A stretch of 64,000 bases of DNA from Methylotenera sp. Lineage in GTDB: Bacteria > Pseudomonadota > Gammaproteobacteria > Burkholderiales > Methylophilaceae. Below the pieces are notes generated by a model. The model was given only the letters and a program-made list of their open reading frames with translations. It was not told the DNA's origin and made no database searches. The stretch is from positions 310,001 through 374,000 of the forward strand of contig JABFRQ010000005.1 in NCBI GenBank assembly GCA_013141075.1, read 5' to 3'. Both the position numbers and the translations under genes were made by a program. Numbering within the stretch: the first letter of the stretch is position 1; each line of letters begins with the position of its first letter. Shown piece after piece: positions 1-8,006 of this stretch.

Positions 1-1
1 C

Positions 2-1258
2 GATATTTATCAGCAAGCGCTTATGCATGACGCCACCTTGGCCTCAGCCTTAAGCGCCAATCAATCTGCACAGGAGATTGTTGAGCAAGGCAAAGCGCTG
101 TATCGCCCAACGGTAAACTTTAATGCAGATGCAAATACGGTTAAAACCGACATTCGCTATTTGAAGTCAAATGTGCCGCCTGGGCAATCTAACTTTGAAA
201 CCTATAAAATGGCTATTGATGCGCGCCAGCCCATTTATCGCAAACAAAATTTAGTGCAAATTGAGCAAACTAAAACCCAAGTGGGTATTGCAGATAAACA
301 ACTGCATTTAAGCCAACAAGCGCTTATTTTACGCACCACACAAGCGTATTTTGAGGTGTTAATTGCTCAAGATAAAATTGATTTAATAGCGGCACAAAAA
401 GCGGCAATTCTAAGCCAGCTAGAACAAGCAAAAGCCAATTTTGATGTTGGCAATGCCACGATTACCGATGTAAACGAAGCGCAAGCGCGCTTTGATTTAA
501 CTAGCGCGCAAGAAATTGCCGCAGTGAATGAGCATCAAGTTGCTAAATATGCCGTGCAAGCAATTACTGGTGAAAGGCCTCAAAAACTGGCCACCGTTAA
601 GGCAGACATTAAGCCAAGTGGATTAGCGCAAAACATGGATAAATGGCTAGAAGTTGCCGCACAAAACAATTTGAATATTCAGATTCAGCAAGATGCTGTA
701 AAGTTTTCTGAGCAAGAAATTGAGCGCGAAAAAACAGGGCATTTACCCACTTTAGATGCTGTAGCAAGTCTTTCAGAATCCTATACAACAGGTAGCGCTT
801 CAGTATTTAATACCGGTAATGACCTTAAAACGGGTGCCATTGGTTTGCAGTTGCAAATTCCGTTGTATCATGGGGGGGCAACCAGTTCGAAAATACGCCA
901 AGCTATAATTAATAAACAAAAATCACTCGATGATGTAGTAATTGCACGCCGCCAAACCGAGCTAGAAACGCAACGTGCTTATCTCAACTTAGGCACTTCA
1001 ATTGCGCAAGTAACGGCCTTTGAACAGGCGTTAATCAGCAGCCAAAGCCAAGTAGATTCAACCAAGCTAGGCTATGAAGTCGGCGTGCGCACCAGTGTAG
1101 ATGTACTCAATGCGCAACAACAATACTTCAGCGCTAAGCGCGATTTACTACAAGCGCGTTACAATTATTTGGTGAATATTATTCGCCTTAAAACAGTGAC
1201 TGGCGTAGTTGCAGAGGCTGATTTGCAAGATATTAACCAGCAATTGGTGGCGCAGTAA
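2..1258 (+). CDS. tolC: TolC-family outer membrane channel, 5' truncated by window edge
   Basis: This is the C-terminal part of an outer-membrane efflux protein, the trimeric channel that works with inner-membrane pumps or type I exporters. The reading frame is open from base 2. The residues before the first internal ATG (DIYQQALMHDATLASA) already match the start of the mature TolC fold, so the real start and signal peptide lie upstream of the window. The two OEP repeats are visible: long coiled helices rich in Gln, Ala and Glu, with LRTTQAYFEVLIAQDKI in repeat one and ETQRAYLNLGTSIAQVTAFEQALISS in repeat two. The end, with DVLNAQQQYFSAKRDLLQARYNYL, is the usual TolC signature. The downstream hydrolase begins 14 bp later and may be co-transcribed. 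I am sure of the family; which pump it serves cannot be seen. Confidence 0.9.
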   Translation, partial: DIYQQALMHDATLASALSANQSAQEIVEQGKALYRPTVNFNADANTVKTDIRYLKSNVPPGQSNFETYKMAIDARQPIYRKQNLVQIEQTKTQVGIADKQLHLSQQALILRTTQAYFEVLIAQDKIDLIAAQKAAILSQLEQAKANFDVGNATITDVNEAQARFDLTSAQEIAAVNEHQVAKYAVQAITGERPQKLATVKADIKPSGLAQNMDKWLEVAAQNNLNIQIQQDAVKFSEQEIEREKTGHLPTLDAVASLSESYTTGSASVFNTGNDLKTGAIGLQLQIPLYHGGATSSKIRQAIINKQKSLDDVVIARRQTELETQRAYLNLGTSIAQVTAFEQALISSQSQVDSTKLGYEVGVRTSVDVLNAQQQYFSAKRDLLQARYNYLVNIIRLKTVTGVVAEADLQDINQQLVAQ

Positions 1259-1272
1259 ATGGCAAATAATCA

Positions 1273-1827
1273 ATGAATATGCGCATTGCTAACGTCGATG
1301 TAAGCCAGCTTGTCATTATAGATGTGCAAGCTAAGCTTTGCCCTGCGATGCAGGAAGGCGCCATGCAAGCGGTGCTAAAAAATATCAACATACTGACGCA
1401 AGCAGCTAATTTGTTACAAGTGCCAATCGTTGTGACAGAACAATATCCGCAAGGTTTAGGCGCTACAGTGCTAGAAATCGCGCAATATATTCCACACATT
1501 AAACCCATCGCAAAAACAGCATTTTCAGCCTGTAAAGTACCCGCTTTTAACCAGCAATGTGTGCGCGATAAGTCGCAATTGATACTCACTGGCATGGAAG
1601 CGCATATTTGCGTTTTGCAAACTGCAATAGATTTAGCGCAAGCAGGCAAACAGGTATTTGTGGTGTACGATGCCATTATCTCGCGCAACCCAGCCAATAA
1701 AGCCAATGCTATTGCCAGAATGCGTGATGCGGGTTGTATTCTAATCAACACTGAATCGGTGGTGTTTGAGTGGCTAGGCAAAGCCGAGGGCGATGCCTTT
1801 AAAGCGATTAGCAAACTTATTCGCTAA
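1273..1827 (+). CDS. Isochorismatase-family cysteine hydrolase
   Basis: This 184-residue protein of the isochorismatase-like fold is a YcaC-type cytoplasmic hydrolase. The expected catalytic triad is present: Asp17 in QLVIIDVQ, Lys81 in IAKTAFSAC and Cys113 in GMEAHICVLQT. The sequence VTEQYPQGLG and the VVYDAIISRN segment also match the YcaC subgroup, whose substrates are mostly unknown. The start at 1273 is followed by a second ATG at 1279, and neither has a strong ribosome site, which fits coupling to the tolC gene 14 bp upstream. Its last 11 bases overlap the 3' end of convergent waaA. The family call is firm; the substrate is not. Confidence 0.88.
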   Translation: MNMRIANVDVSQLVIIDVQAKLCPAMQEGAMQAVLKNINILTQAANLLQVPIVVTEQYPQGLGATVLEIAQYIPHIKPIAKTAFSACKVPAFNQQCVRDKSQLILTGMEAHICVLQTAIDLAQAGKQVFVVYDAIISRNPANKANAIARMRDAGCILINTESVVFEWLGKAEGDAFKAISKLIR

Positions 1828-3118
1828 GCTCGCAATGACCGTGACATTTTTTGAGGTCAGCCTCAATATAGGCAGAAATAATCGCTAAAGTTGCATGTGT
1901 AGCACCTTGCGATGCTTCGCACAAAGCTAGCCCTTTTGCACCCATTTTAACTTGTTTTTGCGGGTTTTTTACCAAGGTGTTAATCGCCTCGCTAAGCGTT
2001 TGTACGTCATTCACCCGCCAAGCGGCACATTGCGCTACGGCAAGCTCTGAAACCTCTTTAAAGTTAAACGTATGCTCGCCAATGAGCACTGGCCTGCCCA
2101 TGCGCATGGCTTCTATTAAATTTTGCCCACCAAGCGGCAATAAACTACCGCCTATTAAGCAAATGTCTGCGCTGGCATAATAAGTAAATAGCTCGCCCAT
2201 GCTGTCGCCCAAAATAAACTGCGTATTAGCTTCAACCGTTTTAGTTAAAGTAGAACGTTTTTCATAACTTAGGCCATGTTGCTGTAACAAGGCTTCAACC
2301 TCGTTAAAACGCTGCGGGTGGCGCGGCACGATTACCGTGAGCAGGTTATCAATTTTTGTACCTGCTACTGCCTCTAAAATTAACGCTTCTTCGCCCTCAC
2401 GCGTGCTGGCGGCTAAAAATACTGGGCGATGTTCACCAAACAATGCACGCAATTGTTGGCCTTGTGTGAGTGCATCATTTGGCGGCATTACATCAAACTT
2501 TAAATTACCAACTACTTGCACATTTTTAGCGCCAAGGTGCTGTAAGCGCGCCGCATCTTGCTGGGTTTGCGCGGCAATAGCCGTTAAGCTTTGCAGGCCT
2601 TCATGCACTAAGTTACTTATTTTGGCGTAACCGAGAGCAGATTTTTCTGAAAGCCGCGCATTCACTAGCAACAAAGGCACAGCTTGTTGTTTGCAAGCCG
2701 CGATTAAGTTAAACCACAGCTCGGTTTCCATTAGCACGCCAATGGCAGGCTTAAAGTGCGTTAAAAAGCGCGCCACGGCAAACGGCACATCGTAAGGCAA
2801 ATATACGCGCTCAACACTGTTGCCAAACAGCTGCTCGCTAGTAGCGCGGCCTGTAGGTGTAGTGTGTGTGAGTAAAACTTTGCGGTTTGGATATTGGCTG
2901 AGCAAGGCTTTCACCAAAGGCGCCGCTGCCCGCGTTTCGCCCACAGAAACGCAGTGTAGCCAAATAATGGGCTTATTGTTTACATTGGGCGAGTAAAAAC
3001 CATAACGCTCGCGCCAGTGCGCTAAATATTCTGGTTGCTTGCGTGCGCGCCATAATAATTTTAGCGGCGTAAAAGGTAATAGTAAATAAAGCAAAAAAGT
3101 GTAAAGGTTGCGCGTCAT
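1817..3118 (-). CDS. waaA: 3-deoxy-D-manno-octulosonic acid (KDO) transferase
   Basis: WaaA (KdtA) adds KDO from CMP-KDO to lipid IVA at the cytoplasmic face of the inner membrane, an essential step in lipopolysaccharide core synthesis. The 433-residue protein has the N-terminal membrane anchor (MTRNLYTFLLYLLLPFTPL), the acceptor-side motif WLHCVSVGETRAAAPLVKALL with the conserved Glu, and the GT-B C-terminal donor motif FILGDSMGELFTYYASADICLIGGSLLPLGG (given here as family landmarks, roughly residues 305-335). An ATG six codons upstream (3136) exists, but the start at 3118 gives the standard family N-terminus. It overlaps the convergent hydrolase gene by 11 bp. The gene stands alone on this strand, with about 290 bp before the divergent nrdJa. 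Confidence 0.95.
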   Translation of the reverse strand: MTRNLYTFLLYLLLPFTPLKLLWRARKQPEYLAHWRERYGFYSPNVNNKPIIWLHCVSVGETRAAAPLVKALLSQYPNRKVLLTHTTPTGRATSEQLFGNSVERVYLPYDVPFAVARFLTHFKPAIGVLMETELWFNLIAACKQQAVPLLLVNARLSEKSALGYAKISNLVHEGLQSLTAIAAQTQQDAARLQHLGAKNVQVVGNLKFDVMPPNDALTQGQQLRALFGEHRPVFLAASTREGEEALILEAVAGTKIDNLLTVIVPRHPQRFNEVEALLQQHGLSYEKRSTLTKTVEANTQFILGDSMGELFTYYASADICLIGGSLLPLGGQNLIEAMRMGRPVLIGEHTFNFKEVSELAVAQCAAWRVNDVQTLSEAINTLVKNPQKQVKMGAKGLALCEASQGATHATLAIISAYIEADLKKCHGHCELSE

Positions 3119-3260
3119 GTTGCTATTTTCGCACATATTTTTTGGGTATGAGAAATTGTGTTTTTATTGCCACCATCGGCGCAAACCAATGCCAGCCTCG
3201 TGCGAGAAATTTGCAAGCAAAATTATGCATAATATTTAACATTTATTTAAAATAAACTGC

Positions 3261-3289
3261 TTGACCAACCACCACTAAGTGATTAAATT
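3261..3289 (+). promoter_or_regulatory. Predicted sigma-70 promoter of nrdJa
   Basis: TTGACC (3261-3266) is separated by exactly 17 bp from TAAATT (3284-3289). That is five of six and four of six consensus bases with ideal spacing. Transcription would begin near 3296, immediately before the NrdR box at 3299. This is read from sequence only. Confidence 0.55.
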
Positions 3290-3298
3290 ACTAAAAAA

Positions 3299-3314
3299 AC
3301 ACAATATCTTGTGG
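3299..3314 (+). promoter_or_regulatory. NrdR box upstream of class II RNR
   Basis: ACACAATATCTTGTGG matches 14 of 16 positions of the published NrdR-box consensus (acaCwAtATaTwGtgt). NrdR is the ATP-cone repressor of ribonucleotide reductase genes. The box lies at the predicted transcription start. NrdR boxes normally occur in pairs about 31-32 bp apart. A much weaker half-match (about 8 of 16) lies at 3267-3282, inside the promoter spacer and 32 bp away centre to centre. Confidence 0.7.
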
Positions 3315-3450
3315 TTTGTAAGTTTTTGCCAGTTTTCGTGAAAAACTAGCTAAAACACTAATAAATCAAGCTATTATTTAATAATATTGACTAAGCACAT
3401 TAGGAATTATGAATGTGGTGGTAAGTCTAATAAACTGGGAGTTTACATCT

Positions 3451-5625
3451 ATGCTTAAAGCTGTTGAGTCTGCTAATAATGGACATGTGGAAAATATGAA
3501 TACCGAAAAAGAAATCCCTATTCAGCCAGTGTCGTTAGACATTTGGGATAAAAAATATTGCCTAAAAACCAAAACGGGCGAGCATGTTGATAAAAATATT
3601 GACGATTCTTACTCACGCGTAGCACGTGCGTTGGCAGATGTTGAAACTACTGATGATAAACGCCATGAGTGGCATGAAAAGTTTTTGTGGGCGTTACGCC
3701 GTGGCGCGATTCCTGCGGGTCGCATTACCTCAAACGCGGGCGCGTTAGAGCATAAGCCAGCCACAAGCACTATTAACTGCACGGTTTCTGGCGTAATTGA
3801 AGACAGCATGGACAACATTTTAGGTAAAGTGCATGAAGCTGGCCTAACACTAAAAGCAGGTTGCGGCATTGGTTATGAATTTTCAACATTGCGCCCAAAA
3901 GGTGCGTTTGTGGCGGGCGCTGGCGCTTACACAAGCGGCCCGTTAAGTTTCATGGATATATATGACAAGATGTGTTTTACGGTTTCAAGCGCGGGCGGCC
4001 GCCGTGGTGCGCAAATGGCAACCTTTGATATTAGCCACCCAGATGTTACAGATTTTATTAAAGCCAAACGTGAAAATGGCCGTTTGCGCCAATTCAATTT
4101 AAGCTGCCTTATCACTAAAGAATTTATGGAGGCGGTAAAAGCGGATTCTGAGTGGAAATTAGCTTTCCCAGTGACAGAAAAAGAAGCGATTATTGACGGC
4201 CTAAACACTAATGACATCGCCCAAGTAGTGTGGCGCGAGTGGCCAGTAAAAGGTAAATACCTCACCAAAACTGAAGGTGTGGATGCAGGAAAAGTAGCTT
4301 GTCGCGTGTATAAAACCATTAAGGCGCGCCGCCTGTGGGATGTAATTATGAGCAGCACGTACGACTTTGCTGAGCCAGGTTTTATTTTAATTGACCGCGT
4401 AAATGAAATGAACAACAACTGGTTTTGCGAAAACATCCGCGCCACCAACCCATGCGGTGAGCAACCATTACCGCCTTATGGCGCATGCTTATTGGGCTCA
4501 ATCAACCTGACTAAATTTGTTAAAAAACCATTTACAGACGAAGCATTTTTTGATTGGAAAGAATATCGCGAAGTGGTTGCCATTTTCACCCGCATGCTAG
4601 ATAACGTGGTTGAAATCAACGGCTTGCCATTGCAACAACAGCGTGACGAAATTGCCCGCAAACGCCGCCACGGCATGGGTTATTTGGGTTTAGGCTCAGC
4701 CTTTACCATGATGAAAATGAAATACGGTGAAGAAGAATCCATCAAATTTACCGATGAAGTCACCCGCATTATGGCTGAAGTAGGCTGGGAAGTTGGCGTG
4801 CAATTGGCCGATGAAAAAGGCCCTGCGCCAGTGATGGACGAGAAATTTGAAGTCACCGCAGACATGCTCGCAAAACGCCCAGAAATGGCGGCAGATGGCA
4901 TTAAAGTGGGGCAAAAAATCGCAGGTAAAGTGTTGCTAGGCAAATACAGCCGCTATATGCAGCAGTTTCCTGAAGGTTTGCGTAACCAAATTGCCACCAA
5001 AGGCGCGCGCTTTACGCACCACAGCTCTATCGCGCCAACTGGCACAATATCATTAAGCTTAGCGAATAACGCCAGCAACGGCATTGAACCTAGCTTTGCG
5101 CACCATTACGCACGCAACGTGATTAGAGAAGGCAAAAAATCTAAAGAAAAAGTCGATGTATTTAGTTACGAACTTTTAGCTTACCGCGAGTTAATTAACC
5201 CAAAAGCGATGCCATTTAGCGATAAACCTGAAGAGCAATTGCCTGATTACTTTTTAGATTCATCCACCATTATGGCCAAAGCCCACGTGGATATTCAAGC
5301 GGCATCACAAAAATGGATTGACAGCTCAATTTCAAAAACCATTAACGTGCCAACCGATTACGACTTTGAAGACTTCAAAAGCATTTATTTATATGCGTAT
5401 GACAAAGGCTTAAAAGGCTGCACAACGTTTAGATTCAACCCTGAGGCTTTTCAAGGCGTGTTGGTGACTGAAAAAGATTTAGAAAACACCACCTACAAAT
5501 TTACGCTAGATGACGGCACCGAGCTTGAAGTAAAAGGCAACGAAGAGATTGAATACGATGGTGAAATTCACTCAGCCGCCAACCTTTACGATGCGCTTAA
5601 AGAAGGCTATTACGGGAAATTTTAG
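3451..5625 (+). CDS. nrdJa: Adenosylcobalamin-dependent ribonucleotide reductase, catalytic part (NrdJa)
   Basis: This is the class II ribonucleotide reductase catalytic chain, reducing ribonucleotides to deoxyribonucleotides with an adenosylcobalamin-generated thiyl radical. From the chosen start (724 residues), the redox cysteines are Cys110 in STINCTVSG and Cys346 in YGACLLGSINL. The radical-site loop ATNPCGEQPL carries Asn333, Cys335 and Glu337. The GCGIGYEFS and FRFNPE segments are also typical. The chain lacks the C-terminal Cys tail and TSCPD domain, which are encoded by the next gene, as in the Pseudomonas nrdJa/nrdJb split. The start at 3451 has GGGAG nine bases upstream. An in-frame ATG at 3409 has AGGA only three bases away, and one at 3496 has a poor site. 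Regulation by NrdR is likely. Confidence 0.93.
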   Translation: MLKAVESANNGHVENMNTEKEIPIQPVSLDIWDKKYCLKTKTGEHVDKNIDDSYSRVARALADVETTDDKRHEWHEKFLWALRRGAIPAGRITSNAGALEHKPATSTINCTVSGVIEDSMDNILGKVHEAGLTLKAGCGIGYEFSTLRPKGAFVAGAGAYTSGPLSFMDIYDKMCFTVSSAGGRRGAQMATFDISHPDVTDFIKAKRENGRLRQFNLSCLITKEFMEAVKADSEWKLAFPVTEKEAIIDGLNTNDIAQVVWREWPVKGKYLTKTEGVDAGKVACRVYKTIKARRLWDVIMSSTYDFAEPGFILIDRVNEMNNNWFCENIRATNPCGEQPLPPYGACLLGSINLTKFVKKPFTDEAFFDWKEYREVVAIFTRMLDNVVEINGLPLQQQRDEIARKRRHGMGYLGLGSAFTMMKMKYGEEESIKFTDEVTRIMAEVGWEVGVQLADEKGPAPVMDEKFEVTADMLAKRPEMAADGIKVGQKIAGKVLLGKYSRYMQQFPEGLRNQIATKGARFTHHSSIAPTGTISLSLANNASNGIEPSFAHHYARNVIREGKKSKEKVDVFSYELLAYRELINPKAMPFSDKPEEQLPDYFLDSSTIMAKAHVDIQAASQKWIDSSISKTINVPTDYDFEDFKSIYLYAYDKGLKGCTTFRFNPEAFQGVLVTEKDLENTTYKFTLDDGTELEVKGNEEIEYDGEIHSAANLYDALKEGYYGKF

Positions 5626-5627
5626 TT

Positions 5628-5692
5628 TGTTATTCCGACGCAGGTCGGAATCTAGAAATAAAAGCTAGATGCTGGCCTTCGCCAGCATGACA
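5628..5692 (+). repeat. Composite palindromic repeat (family B) between nrdJa and nrdJb
   Basis: Two adjacent hairpins fill the intercistronic gap: ATTCCGAC-gcag-GTCGGAAT (5632-5651) and ATGCTGGC-cttc-GCCAGCAT (5669-5688), ending in GACA. Termini resemble TGTTATT...ATGACA. The same architecture recurs at 14630-14698, 62633-62761 and 63952 onward. It ends 18 bp before the nrdJb start. Confidence 0.75.
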
Positions 5693-5710
5693 AAACAAAG
5701 GAGAAAAATT

Positions 5711-6403
5711 ATGACAGTAAAAATAGACAAAAAAATCACAGGCTACGCGCTAGTAAACGAAGAAAGCAAAGCCAAAGCGGCAGAGCTTAAAGACCTTAAC
5801 TCAAAAATCGTACAAATTGGCGAGCCGCTAGACCGCCCAGAAAAAATTACAGGCAGCACTTACAAAGTAAAAACGCCAGTTACCGAGCATGCGCTTTACA
5901 TCACCATTAACGATGTTGTGATGAATGAAGGCACGCCGCAAGAGCACCGCCGCCCGTTTGAGATTTTTATTAACTCTAAAAATATGGATCACTTTCAATG
6001 GATAGTGGCCCTCACACGCGTGATGTCTGCCGTGTTTCGTAAAGGTGGCGATGTGACCTTTTTAGTAGAAGAACTCAAAAGCGTGTTTGAACCAAGCGGT
6101 GGCTACTTTAAAAAAGGCGGCAAATTTGTACCAAGCTTAGTGGCAGAAATTGGCGAAGTAGTTGAGCAGCATTTACAAAACATCGGCATGCTTAAAAAAC
6201 CAGGTTTAGACGAACACCAACAAAAATTAGTGGCCGAAAAACGTGCCGAATACCATGAAAAACACGCCAAAGCAGGCGAGGAAATGAGTTCAGAAGGCTT
6301 TCCAAAAGGCGCGCAGCTATGCAATAAATGTAACACCAAAGCCGCGATTGTGATGGACGGCTGTTTAACTTGTTTGAATTGTGGTGAGAGTAAATGTGGG
6401 TAA
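5711..6403 (+). CDS. nrdJb: Class II RNR accessory chain with TSCPD domain and redox tail (NrdJb)
   Basis: This 230-residue protein is the second half of the split adenosylcobalamin-dependent reductase. The middle holds a TSCPD-like domain (about residues 45-150, with EHALYITINDVV and NSKNMDHFQWIVALTRVMSAVFRKG). The C-terminus has four paired cysteines in CNKC...CLTCLNC and ends in ESKCG, the swinging redox tail that re-reduces the active-site disulfide in class II enzymes. The start is supported by AGGAG eight bases upstream. Upstream in-frame ATGs (5669, 5690) lie in the palindromic repeat and were not used. It is co-oriented with nrdJa, 85 bp downstream. Assignment rests on family knowledge of the nrdJa/nrdJb pair. 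Confidence 0.9.
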   Translation: MTVKIDKKITGYALVNEESKAKAAELKDLNSKIVQIGEPLDRPEKITGSTYKVKTPVTEHALYITINDVVMNEGTPQEHRRPFEIFINSKNMDHFQWIVALTRVMSAVFRKGGDVTFLVEELKSVFEPSGGYFKKGGKFVPSLVAEIGEVVEQHLQNIGMLKKPGLDEHQQKLVAEKRAEYHEKHAKAGEEMSSEGFPKGAQLCNKCNTKAAIVMDGCLTCLNCGESKCG

Positions 6404-6409
6404 TTTATA

Positions 6410-7315
6410 TTGATTACTTTAACTGATGAGCGTGGTTTAATATTCAGCCCAAAAAGTTGGGCTGAAATAGAAGAGATTCCTGGTTATGTAAAGGGAATAG
6501 ATCCAAAAAAACACAAACTTAAAGCGATTATTGGCAGTTATCATTTAAAAGATGTTCATTGCGGGCTATCCTGCAACAGTCCGCATGACAAAGGATATAT
6601 AGCTCAAACCCAGAGTGGTGCAGTCACAAATATCGGGCACATTTGTGGTAAAAATTACTTTGGTGTGGATTTCACTACTTTTGCGAATCAACATAATCGT
6701 GAAGTAACAGCAAAAAGTCATCGCGACTTACTTTCCACTTTTAGTCTTCAACTTGACGATTTAGAAAATGAAGTTAGTCAGCTAAGACACTCTGAATTTG
6801 GTCTCGATTGGATTTACAAAACATCCAAAGAGTTGATAAATCGCGGTGGTGGCTGCCCTGATGAGGTAGTGAAAGCAGTTCGGGTGATGGTCAAATCACG
6901 GTCAATTGTTTTAAAAAAAGAAAGAGCGGCTAACGAGGATGAAATTAAAGCTTATGCACTCGCTAATGCTAAGCCGCTAAAATATGTAGAGGAAACAATG
7001 GCTAATATTTATGGACTGGAAGTTCTTTTTGAAGAGAATGATTTAAAAAAACTTGTAATCGATGACGTTTTAGAAAATATTAAATTATTTAAGAATTTAA
7101 CAATTGATGATCTAATATATTCTGAACTTATAAGATGGGCAAAATGGGTAAGCTCTTTAGAAGGCGTAAAGGAAAAAATTCAAAATTCAATGAGTGCTGG
7201 CCTATCATTACTTACACAAACTAATTTAGAGCCATTTACAAAAATAATTAGTAAAAGTGAAGATTCAAAATTGTTTGCCAAATTTCTAAAAAAACTACCA
7301 TCAGCTAGCTCGTAG
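6410..7315 (+). CDS. Unknown protein directly behind nrdJb (TTG start)
   Basis: I do not recognise this 301-residue protein. It is soluble, with a Cys/His/Gly-rich N-terminal segment (about residues 46-85: CGLSC, HDKGY, then NIGHICGKNYFG) that might bind a metal, followed by a mostly helical, Lys/Glu-rich region with no membrane segment. The only start is a TTG at 6410, two codons after the nrdJb stop and in the same frame, with no clear ribosome site, so translation probably depends on coupling to nrdJb or on stop-codon readthrough. Its A/T-rich third positions differ from the neighbouring nrd genes, which hints at a later acquisition. The palindrome at 7316-7338 directly follows its stop codon. 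It is real by length and clean frame; its function is open. Confidence 0.6.
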   Translation: MITLTDERGLIFSPKSWAEIEEIPGYVKGIDPKKHKLKAIIGSYHLKDVHCGLSCNSPHDKGYIAQTQSGAVTNIGHICGKNYFGVDFTTFANQHNREVTAKSHRDLLSTFSLQLDDLENEVSQLRHSEFGLDWIYKTSKELINRGGGCPDEVVKAVRVMVKSRSIVLKKERAANEDEIKAYALANAKPLKYVEETMANIYGLEVLFEENDLKKLVIDDVLENIKLFKNLTIDDLIYSELIRWAKWVSSLEGVKEKIQNSMSAGLSLLTQTNLEPFTKIISKSEDSKLFAKFLKKLPSASS

Positions 7316-7338
7316 GGCGCACCCGTTTACGGTGCGCC
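7316..7338. repeat. GC-rich palindrome after the unknown ORF
   Basis: GGCGCACC (7316-7323) and GGTGCGCC (7331-7338) form a perfect 8-bp stem with a 7-base loop, immediately after the TAG of the 6410 gene. No T-tract follows, so it may be a dispersed repeat rather than a terminator. The stretch 7339-7534 shows no recognisable gene. Confidence 0.6.
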
Positions 7339-7534
7339 GTATGAAACTTCCCTTTTCACCTCCTAGCGAGTTACTTTATTTTGCTTAGTCCTTGCATAAA
7401 GCAACCAAACAAAAAGACACCCTCCCGCTTGTTTCCTGCGCGGTAGCAGGGGATTTGAGGTCAAAGGCATCGTGGTAGGATGGGTAATGTTTAAATTTCA
7501 CGGCTGCTTATTTAACTCACAAATCTCTCAAACT

Positions 7535-7616
7535 CCGTCATCCTCGCGAAAGCGGGGATCCACTTTGAATTTAAACAAAAACCTAAAATGGATCCCCGCT
7601 TTCGCGAGGATGACGG
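7535..7616. repeat. Perfect 28-bp inverted repeat with 26-base loop
   Basis: Bases 7535-7562 are the exact reverse complement of 7589-7616 (starting CCGTCATCCTCGCGAAAG, ending in CTTTCGCGAGGATGACGG). It is a MITE-like palindrome with GTCATCC-type ends, related in style to the other family B repeats. It lies in a 690-bp non-coding gap. Confidence 0.85.
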
Positions 7617-7692
7617 TGGTGTGCAGTGCTCCCCTTTACGCTTGCTAAGCAATGCAGAATTCGTAAGGCGTACTAGCTTGTAGTAGGCATAG

Positions 7693-7721
7693 GGTGTGCA
7701 AAAAAGGTTTATTTGCACACC
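7693..7721. repeat. 10-bp inverted repeat
   Basis: GGTGTGCAAA (7693-7702) pairs perfectly with TTTGCACACC (7712-7721) around a 9-base loop. It could be a terminator or the remnant of a mobile repeat; no gene ends nearby. Confidence 0.5.
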
Positions 7722-7786
7722 AATTAACTTAAATTTGGTTTAAATGTATCAAAAAAAGATGCCACCCGATTCAAGCGCTCGAGTGC

Positions 7787-7825
7787 ATGCTCTGCGAGGC
7801 AGCATCCATGCGGTTCCCAGAGCAT
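7787..7825 (+). repeat. Family A hairpin repeat, copy 1 (forward)
   Basis: ATGCTCTG...CAGAGCAT forms the stem around the family core (GGCAGCATCCATGCGG). First of eight clear copies in this window. It lies in the gap upstream of the lipoprotein gene. Confidence 0.8.
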
Positions 7826-7882
7826 CTTATTTAACCTTATTAAGGCAGGCTCGTGGGTGGTAATCTGCGCGCCGTACCAAAG

Positions 7883-7916
7883 CTACAAGTTAATATTCAT
7901 GCGATTCCCAAAGTAG
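7883..7916 (+). repeat. Degenerate family A copy
   Basis: The loop (TTAATATTCATGCGATTCCC) clearly resembles the family A core, but only CTAC/GTAG of the outer stem still pairs. It reads as a decayed copy 58 bp after copy 1, in the same orientation. Confidence 0.5.
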
Positions 7917-8006
7917 ATGTTTTAAGGGAGATACATTGATGAAGATAGGTTAGAATTTGTTTGCTGATTAATTCAGTTACTAAAACTTTAATAATAAGGG
8001 GTGTTT

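Noticed and set aside
872-878. G7 tract in the tolC-like gene as a phase-variation site
   Set aside because: Seven Gs is too short to be convincing on its own, and the frame is intact.
3137-3260. Cobalamin riboswitch ahead of nrdJa
   Set aside because: No B12-box-like sequence found; the NrdR box explains regulation better.
7512-7718. 68-codon minus-strand frame over the 7535 palindrome
   Set aside because: Its sequence is dominated by translation of the inverted repeat (a recurrent artefact), with no ribosome site.
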